Below, piece by piece: positions 50,321 to 59,043 of a stretch of 64,000 bases of DNA. The notes below the pieces were generated by a model. It saw nothing but the letters and a program-made list of their open reading frames with translations. It did not search any database and was not told where the DNA came from. The stretch lies in contig JAHBVB010000002.1 of assembly GCA_019637805.1 (NCBI GenBank), positions 1,042,981-1,106,980 on the forward strand, given 5' to 3'. This DNA is from Anaerolineales bacterium (GTDB lineage: Bacteria > Chloroflexota > Anaerolineae > Anaerolineales > UBA11579). Made by a program: the position numbers and the translations under genes. The number at the start of each line of letters is the position of its first letter. The stretch's first letter is position 1.

Positions 50321-51448
50321 TTGAGCGAGAAAAAGCTGCACAGCGCCTTTAATGTCCCCGAACGCATTCTGCTGGGCCCAGGCCCAAGCAATATGCCGCC
50401 GAGCGTGTCCCAAGCCCTGGCCATGCCGGTGATCGGCCACCTGGATCCGATCTTTTTGCAGGTGATGGACGAAGTTCAGGGCATGCTGCGCGAGCTTTTT
50501 CAAACCAAGAACCGCCTGACCATTCCGGTCTCCGGCACAGGCAGCGCCGGCATGGAAGCGGCGCTCTCAAACTTTATTGAACCGGGTGACCGCGTCCTGA
50601 TCGGCGTGATCGGCTATTTTGGCGAGCGCATGGTGGCCATGGCTGAACGCTACGGCGCTGAAGTGCACCGCTTGGAAGTCCCCTGGGGCCAAGCGCTGGA
50701 TTTGGATGAAGTGAAAACCGCTCTCGGCAAGCACAAGTACAAGTTCCTGGCCGTCGTGCACGGCGAGACCTCCTCCGGCGTGCGCCAACCGCAGATTGCT
50801 GAGCTGGCGGCCGCCGCCCACCAGCACGGCGCTTTGTTCATCCTGGACACCGTAGCCAGCCTAGGTGGCGTGCCCGTCGAAACAGATGCCTGGGATGTGG
50901 ACGTAGCCTTCAGCGGCTCACAAAAGGCGCTCTCCGCCTCACCGGGCCTGGCGCCTATCACCATCGGTCCGCGCGCCGAAGAAGCCCTGGCCAAGCGCAA
51001 GACGCAGGTGGGCAACTGGTACCTCTCGCTGGGCGAAGTGCAAAAGTACTGGGGCGGCGAACGCACCTATCACCACACCGCGCCGGTGCAGCTGAACTAC
51101 GCCCTGCATGAAGCCTTGCGCCTGGCGCTGGATGAGGGCCTGGAAGCCCGCTATGCCCGCCACCAGCACAACGCCGAAACCCTATGGAGCGGCCTGGAAG
51201 CGTTGGACATGGAGATGCTGGTGGCGCGGGAAGACCGCCTGGCCACAGTCACTTCCGTACGCGTGCCGCCCTCCGCCAGCCACGACCACGTCAAGAACAG
51301 CCTGCTGAATGAATATGGCATTGAAATTGGCGCTGGTTTGGGCCAGCTGAAGGGACAGATCTGGCGCATTGGCCTGATGGGCCACAGCAGCCAGCGCAAA
51401 TACGTCAGCCTGGTGCTGGCCGCCCTGCGTGAGATCCTCTCAGCCTAA
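50321..51448 (+). CDS. Class V aminotransferase, serine/alanine-glyoxylate type
   Basis: 375 aa PLP enzyme: LLGPGPSNMPPSVSQAL, VSGTGSAGMEAALSNFIEPGD, VHGETSSGVRQPQIAELA, LDTVASLGGVPVETDAWDVDVAFSGSQKAL with the PLP Lys. Similar to alanine-glyoxylate/serine-pyruvate transaminases (AGXT/SPT group), which convert glyoxylate to glycine; the donor cannot be fixed by sequence. TTG start with AGGAG 7 bases upstream. A TACACT box lies about 30 bases before it. Confidence 0.92.
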   Translation: MSEKKLHSAFNVPERILLGPGPSNMPPSVSQALAMPVIGHLDPIFLQVMDEVQGMLRELFQTKNRLTIPVSGTGSAGMEAALSNFIEPGDRVLIGVIGYFGERMVAMAERYGAEVHRLEVPWGQALDLDEVKTALGKHKYKFLAVVHGETSSGVRQPQIAELAAAAHQHGALFILDTVASLGGVPVETDAWDVDVAFSGSQKALSASPGLAPITIGPRAEEALAKRKTQVGNWYLSLGEVQKYWGGERTYHHTAPVQLNYALHEALRLALDEGLEARYARHQHNAETLWSGLEALDMEMLVAREDRLATVTSVRVPPSASHDHVKNSLLNEYGIEIGAGLGQLKGQIWRIGLMGHSSQRKYVSLVLAALREILSA

Positions 51449-51483
51449 GGCAGACTGGCTTCAATCTTGCATCTGTTGAAGCG

Positions 51484-51855
51484 ATGAACATCCGTTACGC
51501 TCTGTTCGGCCTGACCATCCTGACTGGCTTTGTGTTTGCTGTCTACCAGGGCTGGTCGCAGCGTCCGGTGTCGGCGCAGGATGCGCCGCCCAACATGCTG
51601 CGTGCGGATTTTCAGTCAGACTACATCCTGATGGTGGCCGAAGCCTACGGCACAGACGGCGACGCCCAGCGTGCAATCAGCCAGCTGGGCTTACTGGCCA
51701 CCGATGGCGAACCGTATAACCCCTACGGCATGGCCAGCGATGCCCTAAAGTTCGGCGAGGAAAATGGTTACTCCAGCCGCGACCTGGATTTATTGCTGGC
51801 CTTGCAAAGCGGCCTGCTGTCCTTTGACCCCAACTTCGCCACCGCGGAACCATGA
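51484..51855 (+). CDS. Membrane-anchored helical-repeat protein, upstream paralog
   Basis: 123 aa. One N-terminal transmembrane helix (about 5-24), then a helical domain: DYILMVAEAYGTDGDAQRAISQLGLLATDGEP and DLDLLLALQSGLL. The pattern DY-LMV-AYG-DGD--RA---L is shared with the next gene. No known family. ATG start; overlaps the next gene by ATGA. Confidence 0.7.
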   Translation: MNIRYALFGLTILTGFVFAVYQGWSQRPVSAQDAPPNMLRADFQSDYILMVAEAYGTDGDAQRAISQLGLLATDGEPYNPYGMASDALKFGEENGYSSRDLDLLLALQSGLLSFDPNFATAEP

Positions 51856-52616
51856 TTCGTACCCCAGAACGCAAACCTCCGCTCTACCTGATCACTGGCC
51901 TGGTGTTTGGCCTGTTGCTGGGCTTGGTGCTGGCCTGGCTGGTCTGGCCGGTGCGGGTGAGCAGTGTTGGCCCCAGCAGCCTGAGCGTTGAGGACAAGGA
52001 GCAGTACCGACTGATGGTGGCGCTGGCCTACGCGGCCAGCGGCGATATGGGGCGTGCCCAGGCCCGGCTAAACCTGTTGGGAGATGCCGACCCGGTGCGG
52101 GCGCTGACCAGCCAGGCACAGACCGCGCTGGCCAACAGTGCCACCCAGCGCGAAGCGCGGGCGCTGGCCGGCCTGGCGGCCGAGCTGGGCAGCATGCTCA
52201 GCAGCCAGCAAGCCACCCTGGAGGCGGTCAATACCCCGGGCAGCGCGGAGGTGGGCTCGCCCGTGGACACAGCCGGAGAAGGGGCGCGCTACTCGCTGGA
52301 CAGCCAACAGCTGATCTGTGGCGCAGCCAGCGACGCCCCTGAAGTGCGCGTCTACCTGTTCAATGCGCAAAATCTGCCGGAAGCCGGCGTGCGCATGCAG
52401 CTGCAATCGTCCGAAGATCACGCCGAACTGACCACGGGCAATCACCCCTCCGAAGGCCCCGGGTATGCCGAGGCCGAGATTACCCCCGGCGAGGTTTACA
52501 CCCTTTCCATTCAAGACACCGAGATGATGGGCGCCATCCAGGCGGCCGCCTGCCAAACCGCCGAAGGCGAGCCAGCCTGGGGCAGCTGGCAGCTCATCTT
52601 CCACGCAATTCCCTAA
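51852..52616 (+). CDS. Membrane-anchored helical-repeat protein, downstream paralog
   Basis: 254 aa. N-terminal transmembrane helix (about 12-32), a helical domain with the paralogous segment EQYRLMVALAYAASGDMGRAQARLNLLGDADP, an Ala-rich region to about 135, and a C-terminal beta-rich domain (about 150-254, EVRVYLFNAQNLPEAGVRMQLQSSEDHAELTTG) resembling an immunoglobulin-like or carboxypeptidase-regulatory-like sandwich. Function unknown. Translationally coupled to the preceding paralog. Confidence 0.7.
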   Translation: MIRTPERKPPLYLITGLVFGLLLGLVLAWLVWPVRVSSVGPSSLSVEDKEQYRLMVALAYAASGDMGRAQARLNLLGDADPVRALTSQAQTALANSATQREARALAGLAAELGSMLSSQQATLEAVNTPGSAEVGSPVDTAGEGARYSLDSQQLICGAASDAPEVRVYLFNAQNLPEAGVRMQLQSSEDHAELTTGNHPSEGPGYAEAEITPGEVYTLSIQDTEMMGAIQAAACQTAEGEPAWGSWQLIFHAIP

Positions 52617-52673
52617 TTCCTGACAAAGCAAATACAATACCAGTCAGCTTTTATTTTCACGAGAAAGGTTGAT

Positions 52674-53621
52674 ATGGAATATCGTCACTTAGGCAAAAGT
52701 GGTTTGCGTGTTTCGGCGATTGGCCTGGGCACCAACCAGTTTGGCGGCAAAGTGGACGCCAAAGGCGCCGCCACCATCATCCACGCAGCCCTGGATGCAG
52801 GGATTAATTTTATCGACACCGCCGACATTTACCGCGAGGGGCGCTCTGAAGAAGCGATCGGCGCGGCCGTCAAAGACGTGCGCAAACAAGCGCTGATCGC
52901 CACCAAAGCGCGCCACCCGATGGGCGATGGCCCCAACGACCGCGGCACCTCCCGCCAGCACCTGCTGGATGCGGTCGAAGCCAGTCTGCGTCGTCTGGGC
53001 ACGGATCACATTGACCTGTATCAGATGCATACCTGGGATGCGGAAACGCCCATCGAAGAAACCCTGCGCACCCTGGAAGACCTGCTGCGCGCAGGCAAGG
53101 TGCGTTACATTGGGGCTTCGAACTTTACCCCCTGGCAGCTGACCCACGCCAATGCCGTGGCAGAACTGCAGGGCTGGACGCAGTTCGTCTCCATCCAGCC
53201 GCACTACCACATGCTACATCGTGAAGTCGAAGCCGAGCTGCAGCCAGCCTGCGCCTACTTCAACATCGGCATGCTGCCTTACTTCCCGCTGGCCGGCGGC
53301 TTCCTGACCGGCAAGTATCGCCGGGACCAGGAGGCCCCCAAGGGCTCGCGCGGCGAAGAAAGCCCCTATGTGCAGCGCTACATGACTGCCGAAAACTACA
53401 CGATCGTCGAACAGCTGGAGGCCCTGGCCAAAGAAAATGGCCGCCACCTAAATGAACTGGCGCATGCCTGGCTGCTGGCGCAGCCCCAGGTGAGCAGCGT
53501 CATCTCTGGCGCCACCAAGCCGGAGCATGTGCAAGCCAACGCTAAAGCCGCTGAATGGATCCTGAGCAGCGAGGAGCTGGCCCGGGCGGACGAGATTTTA
53601 GGCAAAAGCAAGCCGAGCTAA
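52674..53621 (+). CDS. Aldo/keto reductase
   Basis: 315 aa TIM-barrel NADPH-dependent oxidoreductase: YRHLGKSGLRVSAIGLGTNQFGG, NFIDTADIYREGRSEEAIG (Asp and Tyr of the tetrad), ALIATKARHP (Lys), DLYQMHTWD (His), and a C-terminal nucleotide-binding SGATKPEHVQANAKAAEW. Related to YghZ/voltage-gated-channel-beta-like groups; substrate unknown. Ends at a strong terminator. Confidence 0.95.
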   Translation: MEYRHLGKSGLRVSAIGLGTNQFGGKVDAKGAATIIHAALDAGINFIDTADIYREGRSEEAIGAAVKDVRKQALIATKARHPMGDGPNDRGTSRQHLLDAVEASLRRLGTDHIDLYQMHTWDAETPIEETLRTLEDLLRAGKVRYIGASNFTPWQLTHANAVAELQGWTQFVSIQPHYHMLHREVEAELQPACAYFNIGMLPYFPLAGGFLTGKYRRDQEAPKGSRGEESPYVQRYMTAENYTIVEQLEALAKENGRHLNELAHAWLLAQPQVSSVISGATKPEHVQANAKAAEWILSSEELARADEILGKSKPS

Positions 53622-53655
53622 AAAAGAGCGAGCCAATGGCTCGCTCTTTTTTCTT
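53622..53655. terminator. Bidirectional intrinsic terminator
   Basis: 10-bp stem AGAGCGAGCC / GGCTCGCTCT with loop AAT, A5 before and T6 after, between the aldo/keto reductase and the leftward ccm operon. Confidence 0.95.
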
Positions 53656-53658
53656 TGG

Positions 53659-53841
53659 CTATTTGCGCTTCTTAGCAGCGGGTTTTTTCTTGAGGGCGGC
53701 TTTCTTGGCGGGCTTTTGCTCTTCCAGCACGGCGAGATCGGCTTGCAGATTGCGGTAGCGCAGCGGCAGGCTGATGAGGTGCAAAAGCATTACGGCGAAG
53801 ACCACCGCAAAGCCCAAAATCATGTAATTGCTGGTTTCCAT
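53659..53841 (-). CDS. ccmD: CcmD-like small membrane protein
   Basis: 60 aa: one transmembrane helix (about 5-27) then a charged coil and a Lys/Ala tail (KPAKKAALKKKPAAKKRK). Size, topology and place immediately after ccmC match CcmD, which stabilises CcmABC and releases holo-CcmE. The CcmD family has little sequence identity, so this rests mainly on context. Last gene of the ccm operon. Confidence 0.6.
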   Translation of the reverse strand: METSNYMILGFAVVFAVMLLHLISLPLRYRNLQADLAVLEEQKPAKKAALKKKPAAKKRK

Positions 53842-54558
53842 TTAGTTGCCCATCCATTTCACACGAAGCTGTTCCACCCGGTCACCCAACTGCCCGAGGC
53901 GGATGAGGTGCCAAAGCAAGGTGATGCCCAACACCGTAAACGCCAGCACGGAAAAAAGCAAGGTATGCAGCATGGGCGTGGTCATGGCGAAGCCGCCCTC
54001 GGCATTCGGGTCACCGCTGCCGATCACCACCGGGTGCAGGGTGCGCCAGATGCGAATGGAGTAATAGGTCAGCGGCACGGTCAGCGAGGCCAGGATGGCG
54101 TAGATCGCCCCAAAGCGCGCCCGCCGGTCCGGGTCTTCAATGCTCTGGCGCAGCAGCAGATAGGCCAGGAAGGTCAGCAACATGATCGAAGCAGTGACCA
54201 GGCGCGGGTCCCAGGTCCACCAGGTATTCCAAGCCGGGCGAGCCCAGATTGAGCCAGTGGCCACGTTTAGAAAGCCGTAGACCAATCCCAGTTCCACGGC
54301 GGCCACCGCCAGGATGTCCCACTTGCGGTTGGGCCGGATCAGATAAACGATGCCGGCTATTGCCGCGACGATAAACGCCGCCATGCCCACCCAGCCCGTG
54401 GCTACATGGAAGTAAAAGACGCGCTGCACTTCGCCCATCACGGCTTCACGCGGGGCGTAGAAAAAGACCATCCAGGTTGCCACGGCCATGAACACAAGAG
54501 AAGCAATATCCAGGACACGCAACCAGAATGGTTTCGACTCAGACGGTTTTGTTGCCAT
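53842..54558 (-). CDS. ccmC: Heme transporter/handler CcmC
   Basis: 238 aa, six transmembrane helices. Heme-handling features: RVFYFHVATGWVG (external His), tryptophan-rich motif IWARPAWNTWWTWDPRLVTAS and TLHPVVIGSG (second His). It attaches heme to the CcmE chaperone. ATG 54558 with GGAGG 8 bases upstream on the minus strand. It ends one base before the CcmD-like gene starts. Confidence 0.95.
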   Translation of the reverse strand: MATKPSESKPFWLRVLDIASLVFMAVATWMVFFYAPREAVMGEVQRVFYFHVATGWVGMAAFIVAAIAGIVYLIRPNRKWDILAVAAVELGLVYGFLNVATGSIWARPAWNTWWTWDPRLVTASIMLLTFLAYLLLRQSIEDPDRRARFGAIYAILASLTVPLTYYSIRIWRTLHPVVIGSGDPNAEGGFAMTTPMLHTLLFSVLAFTVLGITLLWHLIRLGQLGDRVEQLRVKWMGN

Positions 54559-54561
54559 CAA

Positions 54562-55245
54562 CTAATCCTCCACAATGAAATCAAAAAACAAGTACCCTAA
54601 CACCGGCATGCACACCGCATAAACGATGAGCAAGTTAAGGCTCGGCCAAATGTAGGCCATTGGCTGTCCCTGCAAAAAAAGGCTGCTGGCGCGCACCGCA
54701 GAAACCAGCACAGGCAACAACAAGGGAAACACCAAGACCGGGAGCAGCAACTCCCGGCTGCGCGCCTGAGACGCCATGGCCGCCAGCAGGGTGCCCAGGG
54801 CAGAGTAGCCCCACGACCCCAGCGCCAGCACCAGCAGCAGCCCAGGTTGAATCAAGTTCACGTTGTACAAGACCCCATAGACCGGCAAACTGAAGAGGGC
54901 CACGACCAACATGAAAACCATGTTGGCCAACGTCTTACCCAGGTAGACGGTGCCGTAATCGACGGGGGTCAACAGCCAGCTGTTCATCGCCCCGGCATCC
55001 TTCTCGACAGCGCCTGAGCGGTTGAGGCCCAGCGTGCCGGCGAAAGCAAAAGTGGCCCACAGCACACCCGCGCTCAATTCGGCTCGGGCGCGTGCATCTA
55101 AGTCTAGAGCGAAGTTGAAGATCAGGATCACCAGCAGCACGAAAACCAGCATGGAGGCCAGCAGTTGGCGGCTGCGCCATTCGATGGCCAGGTCTTTGCG
55201 CAGCACCGCAGCGATCACAGCCAGGCTGGCGCGTAGCTCAGTCAT
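54562..55245 (-). CDS. ccmB: Heme ABC exporter permease CcmB
   Basis: 227 aa, six transmembrane helices, CcmB family: AVLRKDLAIEWRSRQLLASMLVFVLLVILIFNFA, TFAFAGTLGLNRSGAVEKDAGAMNSWLLTPVDYGTVYLGK, and PVLVFPLLLPVLV. Partner of CcmA in releasing holo-CcmE from CcmC. ATG 55245 overlaps the ccmA end by 8 bases. Confidence 0.95.
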   Translation of the reverse strand: MTELRASLAVIAAVLRKDLAIEWRSRQLLASMLVFVLLVILIFNFALDLDARARAELSAGVLWATFAFAGTLGLNRSGAVEKDAGAMNSWLLTPVDYGTVYLGKTLANMVFMLVVALFSLPVYGVLYNVNLIQPGLLLVLALGSWGYSALGTLLAAMASQARSRELLLPVLVFPLLLPVLVSAVRASSLFLQGQPMAYIWPSLNLLIVYAVCMPVLGYLFFDFIVED

Positions 55246-55948
55246 CCAGCGCCTCGTGCAATGCCCGGTCATACTGCCGCGGGAAACCCGCAGACGCCAA
55301 CTGGCGCCGGGTCCAACTGGCCGCCAGTTCTCCACCGGCCAGCAAGCAAGCCCGGTGGGCCAGCTTTTGGGCCGGTTCCAGGTCGTGCGTCGCCAACAGA
55401 ATGGCGGCACCCTGCTGCAGTTGCTCGCTCAGGCATTCGTCCAAAACCGCAGAGGCAGTCCGGTCCAAGCCGGTGTAAGGCTCGTCCAGCAGGATCACTT
55501 GCGGGCGGTGCAAAAGCGCCCGCGCCAGGGTGAGGCGCTGCTGCATGCCCCGCGAGAAGGCCCGCACCGGCTCCCGGTGCCGGCCCCACAGGCCAAAGCG
55601 CTCCAGCAGCTCCGCGCTGCGCGGGCCTGCATCAGGCAGGCCGTACAAGCTGGCAAAGAAAGCCAGGTTTTGTTCTGCGCTTAGGTCTTCGTACAAAAAG
55701 GTCTGGTGGCCCACAAAGCCCATGCGGGCACGCGCCTGTTGAGCGTCCTCCGGCAGGGTCAAACCAGCCAGCGTCACCTGCCCCAGACTGGGGCGAGTGA
55801 GCCCGGCCAACATGCGCAGCAACGTGCTTTTTCCCGCGCCGTTGGGGCCAAGCAAAGCCACCAGTTCACCACGCCCCACCTGCAAACTAACGCCCCGCAG
55901 CACAGGACGCAGCCCGTAACGCTTGACCAGCCCCCGCGCCCGAATCAC
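55238..55948 (-). CDS. ccmA: Heme ABC exporter ATP-binding protein CcmA
   Basis: 236 aa. Walker A GPNGAGKSTLLRML, Q-loop GHQTFLYEDLSAEQNLAFFASLYGL, signature FSRGMQQRLTLARALL, Walker B VILLDEPYTGLD and H-loop ATHD are intact. GTG start overlapping the cytochrome gene by 4 bases. Confidence 0.95.
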   Translation of the reverse strand: MIRARGLVKRYGLRPVLRGVSLQVGRGELVALLGPNGAGKSTLLRMLAGLTRPSLGQVTLAGLTLPEDAQQARARMGFVGHQTFLYEDLSAEQNLAFFASLYGLPDAGPRSAELLERFGLWGRHREPVRAFSRGMQQRLTLARALLHRPQVILLDEPYTGLDRTASAVLDECLSEQLQQGAAILLATHDLEPAQKLAHRACLLAGGELAASWTRRQLASAGFPRQYDRALHEALDD

Positions 55949-57654
55949 GATCGATCCCTGTCCAAGGCCTGGGCCAGGCGCGCTTTCAGCGCCGCCCGGC
56001 GGCGTTGGTACGCAGCCTCAGCGATCTGGCCGGCGGCATAGCGCTCATCCAGCACAGCGATCTCATCCAGGAAGGTTTCCGGTTTGGCTGGGCTGACCCG
56101 CAGCCACAGCCACAAAACCGCCACAGCCAGCGTCAGTCCAAACAGGCCTGGGAGCAGGCTGTCATCTTCCAGAATCAGGTTGAACACGCGGCTCAGGCCA
56201 CCCACTGGATGGCCACCGCGTAAGTCTATGGTTACTTCGTCACCAACAGAAAAGGGTCCAGTGGCGGAATACACCGCATAGCGTTCGCCTTCCAAATCCT
56301 GGGTGCCTACCATGTTAAAGTCCACCGAACGCATCTCTGGACCCGTTTCGGGTGCCAAGGCTACCAGAGCCCTGGTGGGCTGGTCAATGTAAATTTGATA
56401 GGTTAGCGAATTTTGGTATGGCAGCTGATAAGCCAATAAAAGTTCGTAGGTGGCCTGCCCGGGCATCACGGCGCGCAGATCGCCGAAGCCATCGGCGGTG
56501 AGCACATAACGTTCTCCCAGGGCGCCTTCGTTAAAGGCCAGGTTGGTGGCGCCATCCGGCAGACGATAATTCAGCAAGGGCAGGCCGTCACCCCCCGGAG
56601 CAATGGCCTTATCCCCCAGATTGGTCAAGACCACACGCTGGATGACCCGCGCCAAACCGGCTTGCGAAAAGTCGTAAACCAACTGCACCCCTTCCACCAC
56701 CAATTGGCTGGTGTCCTGGGTCGTGTCAAAGACCCTCACAGGTAAGTCCAGGTGTGCCTGCTCCGCTGCCAACGTGGCAAATTCTGAGAAGTAGCGCAGC
56801 CCTCGGTAACCCACCTCCACGAAGAAGATGCGTCCCGCCCGCATGGGCACATCTTCAAAGACAAAGGAACCATCTGCATCTACCTGGGTCGTCAGGCTGA
56901 CGGCTTCTTGTGTATGGTCAAAGCCGGTGAGGATGGCCGGCATGCCCGTGGGCAACGCACCCGGGCTGCCGTATTCCAGCTGCCCAGTCACCCGGCCGAG
57001 GGTCTCGTCTGCGGCCACCGGGAGTGTAGGCTGTGGCGGCGCCTGAACTGGACGGCCGTCCAGCCCCAGGGCACGCGCCTGCACAAACGCGGTGAGGGCG
57101 CGGGCATCTTCCAAACCGAGTCCCAAGGGTGTGAATAAGCTGCTTTTTGCGCTGAAGTCGTCGCCCGCCAAGAGAATATCCACTTCACTGCGATACTGCG
57201 CGTAAAGCCCGGCCCCTCGCTGCAACACTTCCGGGGTCAGGCTGAGCGAATAGACATAGGCCAGGACATTCCAGCGTTCTTGCGCGCTTAGGCTGTTGGC
57301 AAAGGGCGGCATATAGCGAGTGATGCGTCCTTCGCTGACCATCTGGAACCAGTCTTCCGGGCTGGCGCCGCGGGCCGTCACCGCCGCGCCGATGGCGCCG
57401 GGCGGGAAGGGCAGCTGCGCGCCCTGCTCCCCGTCCCCCAGACCCAGGGCGCCGTGACAAGCCAGGCAACTTTGGGCGTAAATGGCGGCCCCGGCTGCCG
57501 GGTCAGGCTGCGCTGCCGGATGCTGCACCGGCTGAGGCGTGTCCAGCCCGCTGACCAGGGCGTTTGGCCCCGGGGTTACATCGCCTGCCAAGGAAACGCC
57601 GCAGGCAGACAGCCCCCAGGCGGCCAGCAGCCAAAACAGTGCCAGCCGTCTCAT
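55945..57654 (-). CDS. Monoheme c-type cytochrome lipoprotein within the ccm operon
   Basis: 569 aa. Lipobox LSAC (Cys18), then a cytochrome c domain with one heme site CLACH (residues 63-67) and a Met region RITRYMPPFANSLS. A second pseudo-cytochrome segment (GAGLYAQYRSEVDILLAGDD...) has lost its CxxCH. A long beta-rich domain (about 215-500) follows, then a transmembrane helix (about 505-525) and a helical SHOCT-like tail. Client or partner of the surrounding maturation system. Overlaps ccmI-like and ccmA by 4 bases each. I do not recognise the large beta domain. Confidence 0.85.
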   Translation of the reverse strand: MRRLALFWLLAAWGLSACGVSLAGDVTPGPNALVSGLDTPQPVQHPAAQPDPAAGAAIYAQSCLACHGALGLGDGEQGAQLPFPPGAIGAAVTARGASPEDWFQMVSEGRITRYMPPFANSLSAQERWNVLAYVYSLSLTPEVLQRGAGLYAQYRSEVDILLAGDDFSAKSSLFTPLGLGLEDARALTAFVQARALGLDGRPVQAPPQPTLPVAADETLGRVTGQLEYGSPGALPTGMPAILTGFDHTQEAVSLTTQVDADGSFVFEDVPMRAGRIFFVEVGYRGLRYFSEFATLAAEQAHLDLPVRVFDTTQDTSQLVVEGVQLVYDFSQAGLARVIQRVVLTNLGDKAIAPGGDGLPLLNYRLPDGATNLAFNEGALGERYVLTADGFGDLRAVMPGQATYELLLAYQLPYQNSLTYQIYIDQPTRALVALAPETGPEMRSVDFNMVGTQDLEGERYAVYSATGPFSVGDEVTIDLRGGHPVGGLSRVFNLILEDDSLLPGLFGLTLAVAVLWLWLRVSPAKPETFLDEIAVLDERYAAGQIAEAAYQRRRAALKARLAQALDRDRS

Positions 57655-58025
57655 GGCGCGCTCCGCGCCGCGCGTTTACGTTTGGCCTTGTGGGCGGCTA
57701 TCAGATCTTCCAGATCATCTGCCTGCGCAGGTTTGTGGCGGCGCACTGGCTTGGCCAGTTTCTCGATCTGCTCCAGCGCCAGGGCGCCGGAGGCCAACAG
57801 ATCTGCCCGCTGGGCCACATATAGATCCGCAGGCACTTTGCCCATGGCGTGGTCAGCATCCAATTCGGCCAGGGCATCCAAGGCGCGCTCACGCTCGGCC
57901 GTCCAATGGGATAGAGCCGCATCGGGCAACTCGGTCTCGTCGTGCGCCTTCAACAGGGGCTGCACCACGAACAAGGCCACCAACATTAAAAGCGCCAACA
58001 AAAGCAGCAAGGAGCCCAACGCCAT
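57651..58025 (-). CDS. CcmI-like short membrane protein
   Basis: 124 aa: one transmembrane helix (about 4-24), then ERERALDALAELDADHAMGKVPADLYVAQRADLLASGALALEQIEKL, the pattern of the membrane-proximal part of CcmI/CycH, and a basic tail. The large TPR domain of proteobacterial CcmI is absent. The gene overlaps ccmG by one base (TGATG). Confidence 0.7.
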   Translation of the reverse strand: MALGSLLLLLALLMLVALFVVQPLLKAHDETELPDAALSHWTAERERALDALAELDADHAMGKVPADLYVAQRADLLASGALALEQIEKLAKPVRRHKPAQADDLEDLIAAHKAKRKRAARSAP

Positions 58026-58573
58026 CAGGCATCCACCTCAAGCAGCAGGTCGATGACCGAAGTAATTTCTTCCAAACTGAGGAAGGGGCCGATCTTTACC
58101 AGGGCCACCTCGCCCAGCTTATTAATAATGTAGGTTTCGGGGATGCCGCGGCCGCGGAAGGTCGCATAAATCTGCGAACCGATGTCCGGCCCGTTAGGGT
58201 AAGTGATCTTCCAGCGCTCCAGATAAGCCAGGGCTTCTTTCTCCGTATCCACGTAGTCCACACCAAGGAAGAGCACATCGCCGCGGTGGGCGTACAGCTC
58301 CCAGGCGGTCTGCAGATCCTCGGCTTCTTCCTCGCACGGCAAGCACCACGAAGCCCACAGGTTGACCAGTACAACCTTGCCTGCCATCTCTTCGGCGCCA
58401 TAGACCTGGCCGTCGAAGGTGGTTAGGGTGAACTGTGGGGCAGGTTCGCCGCGGGTCAGGATACCCCGGCGGGATTCCATCAGCTGGGCCGCCACGAGGC
58501 CCAGTAAGACCAGCAGGAAAGCCCAGGCCAACACACGGCCCCAAAAGGACGTCGGTTTAGCCTGTTGGCTCAT
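58025..58573 (-). CDS. ccmG: Thiol-disulfide oxidoreductase CcmG/ResA-like
   Basis: 182 aa. N-terminal membrane anchor (about 11-30), then a thioredoxin fold with active site NLWASWCLPCEEEAEDLQ and cis-Pro region GIPETYIINKLGEV. It keeps apocytochrome cysteines reduced before heme attachment. Overlaps ccmH and the ccmI-like gene. Confidence 0.93.
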   Translation of the reverse strand: MSQQAKPTSFWGRVLAWAFLLVLLGLVAAQLMESRRGILTRGEPAPQFTLTTFDGQVYGAEEMAGKVVLVNLWASWCLPCEEEAEDLQTAWELYAHRGDVLFLGVDYVDTEKEALAYLERWKITYPNGPDIGSQIYATFRGRGIPETYIINKLGEVALVKIGPFLSLEEITSVIDLLLEVDA

Positions 58574-59043
58574 GGGTCACGGGCCTTTAGCTCTTCTTCC
58601 ATCTGGCGGGCGTATTTGCCGGCCGGTTTAGCGCTTTTGCGCTCGCCAGCTGCCTGCATCGGGCGCGTGACCATCGTGCGGTACAGCCACCAGCCAGCCG
58701 CAAAAATGGCGATGGGCGGCAGCAGGTAAAAGGCCCAAAACAGCCCCTGCGCCGGCGGAGCGGGCAATACACTGGGGCCAAAGCGGGTCACAAAATACTC
58801 GTAGATCTCGGCCTCGGTGTAGCCCTGCATCAGCAGGTCGGCGATCTGGTCGCGCCACTGGACGCAGGCAGCCGTGCCACAAGCGTCCAGTGGCACATTG
58901 GCGCATACCGGGCAGTAGAGGTTCTTGGCGATGGCGTTGACCTCGTCCGGGCTGGGCGTGGGCGGCACAGGCTGCTGGGCCGCAGCGGGGACCACCAGCG
59001 CAAAGGCCAGGCACACGGCCAGTAGCAGGGCAAGGGGTTTCAT
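58570..59043 (-). CDS. ccmH: Cytochrome c maturation thioredoxin-like protein CcmH
   Basis: 157 aa with a signal peptide, the redox motif LYCPVC, and one transmembrane helix (about 104-122). The CcmH signature LRCPVCQNQSI is altered: two further Cys follow shortly (PLDACGTAACVQWRDQI), giving a four-cysteine domain. The rest (GYTEAEIYEYFVTRFGPSVLPAPP) is standard. Presents apocytochrome to CcmF. Overlaps ccmF and ccmG by 4 bases. Confidence 0.92.
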   Translation of the reverse strand: MKPLALLLAVCLAFALVVPAAAQQPVPPTPSPDEVNAIAKNLYCPVCANVPLDACGTAACVQWRDQIADLLMQGYTEAEIYEYFVTRFGPSVLPAPPAQGLFWAFYLLPPIAIFAAGWWLYRTMVTRPMQAAGERKSAKPAGKYARQMEEELKARDP

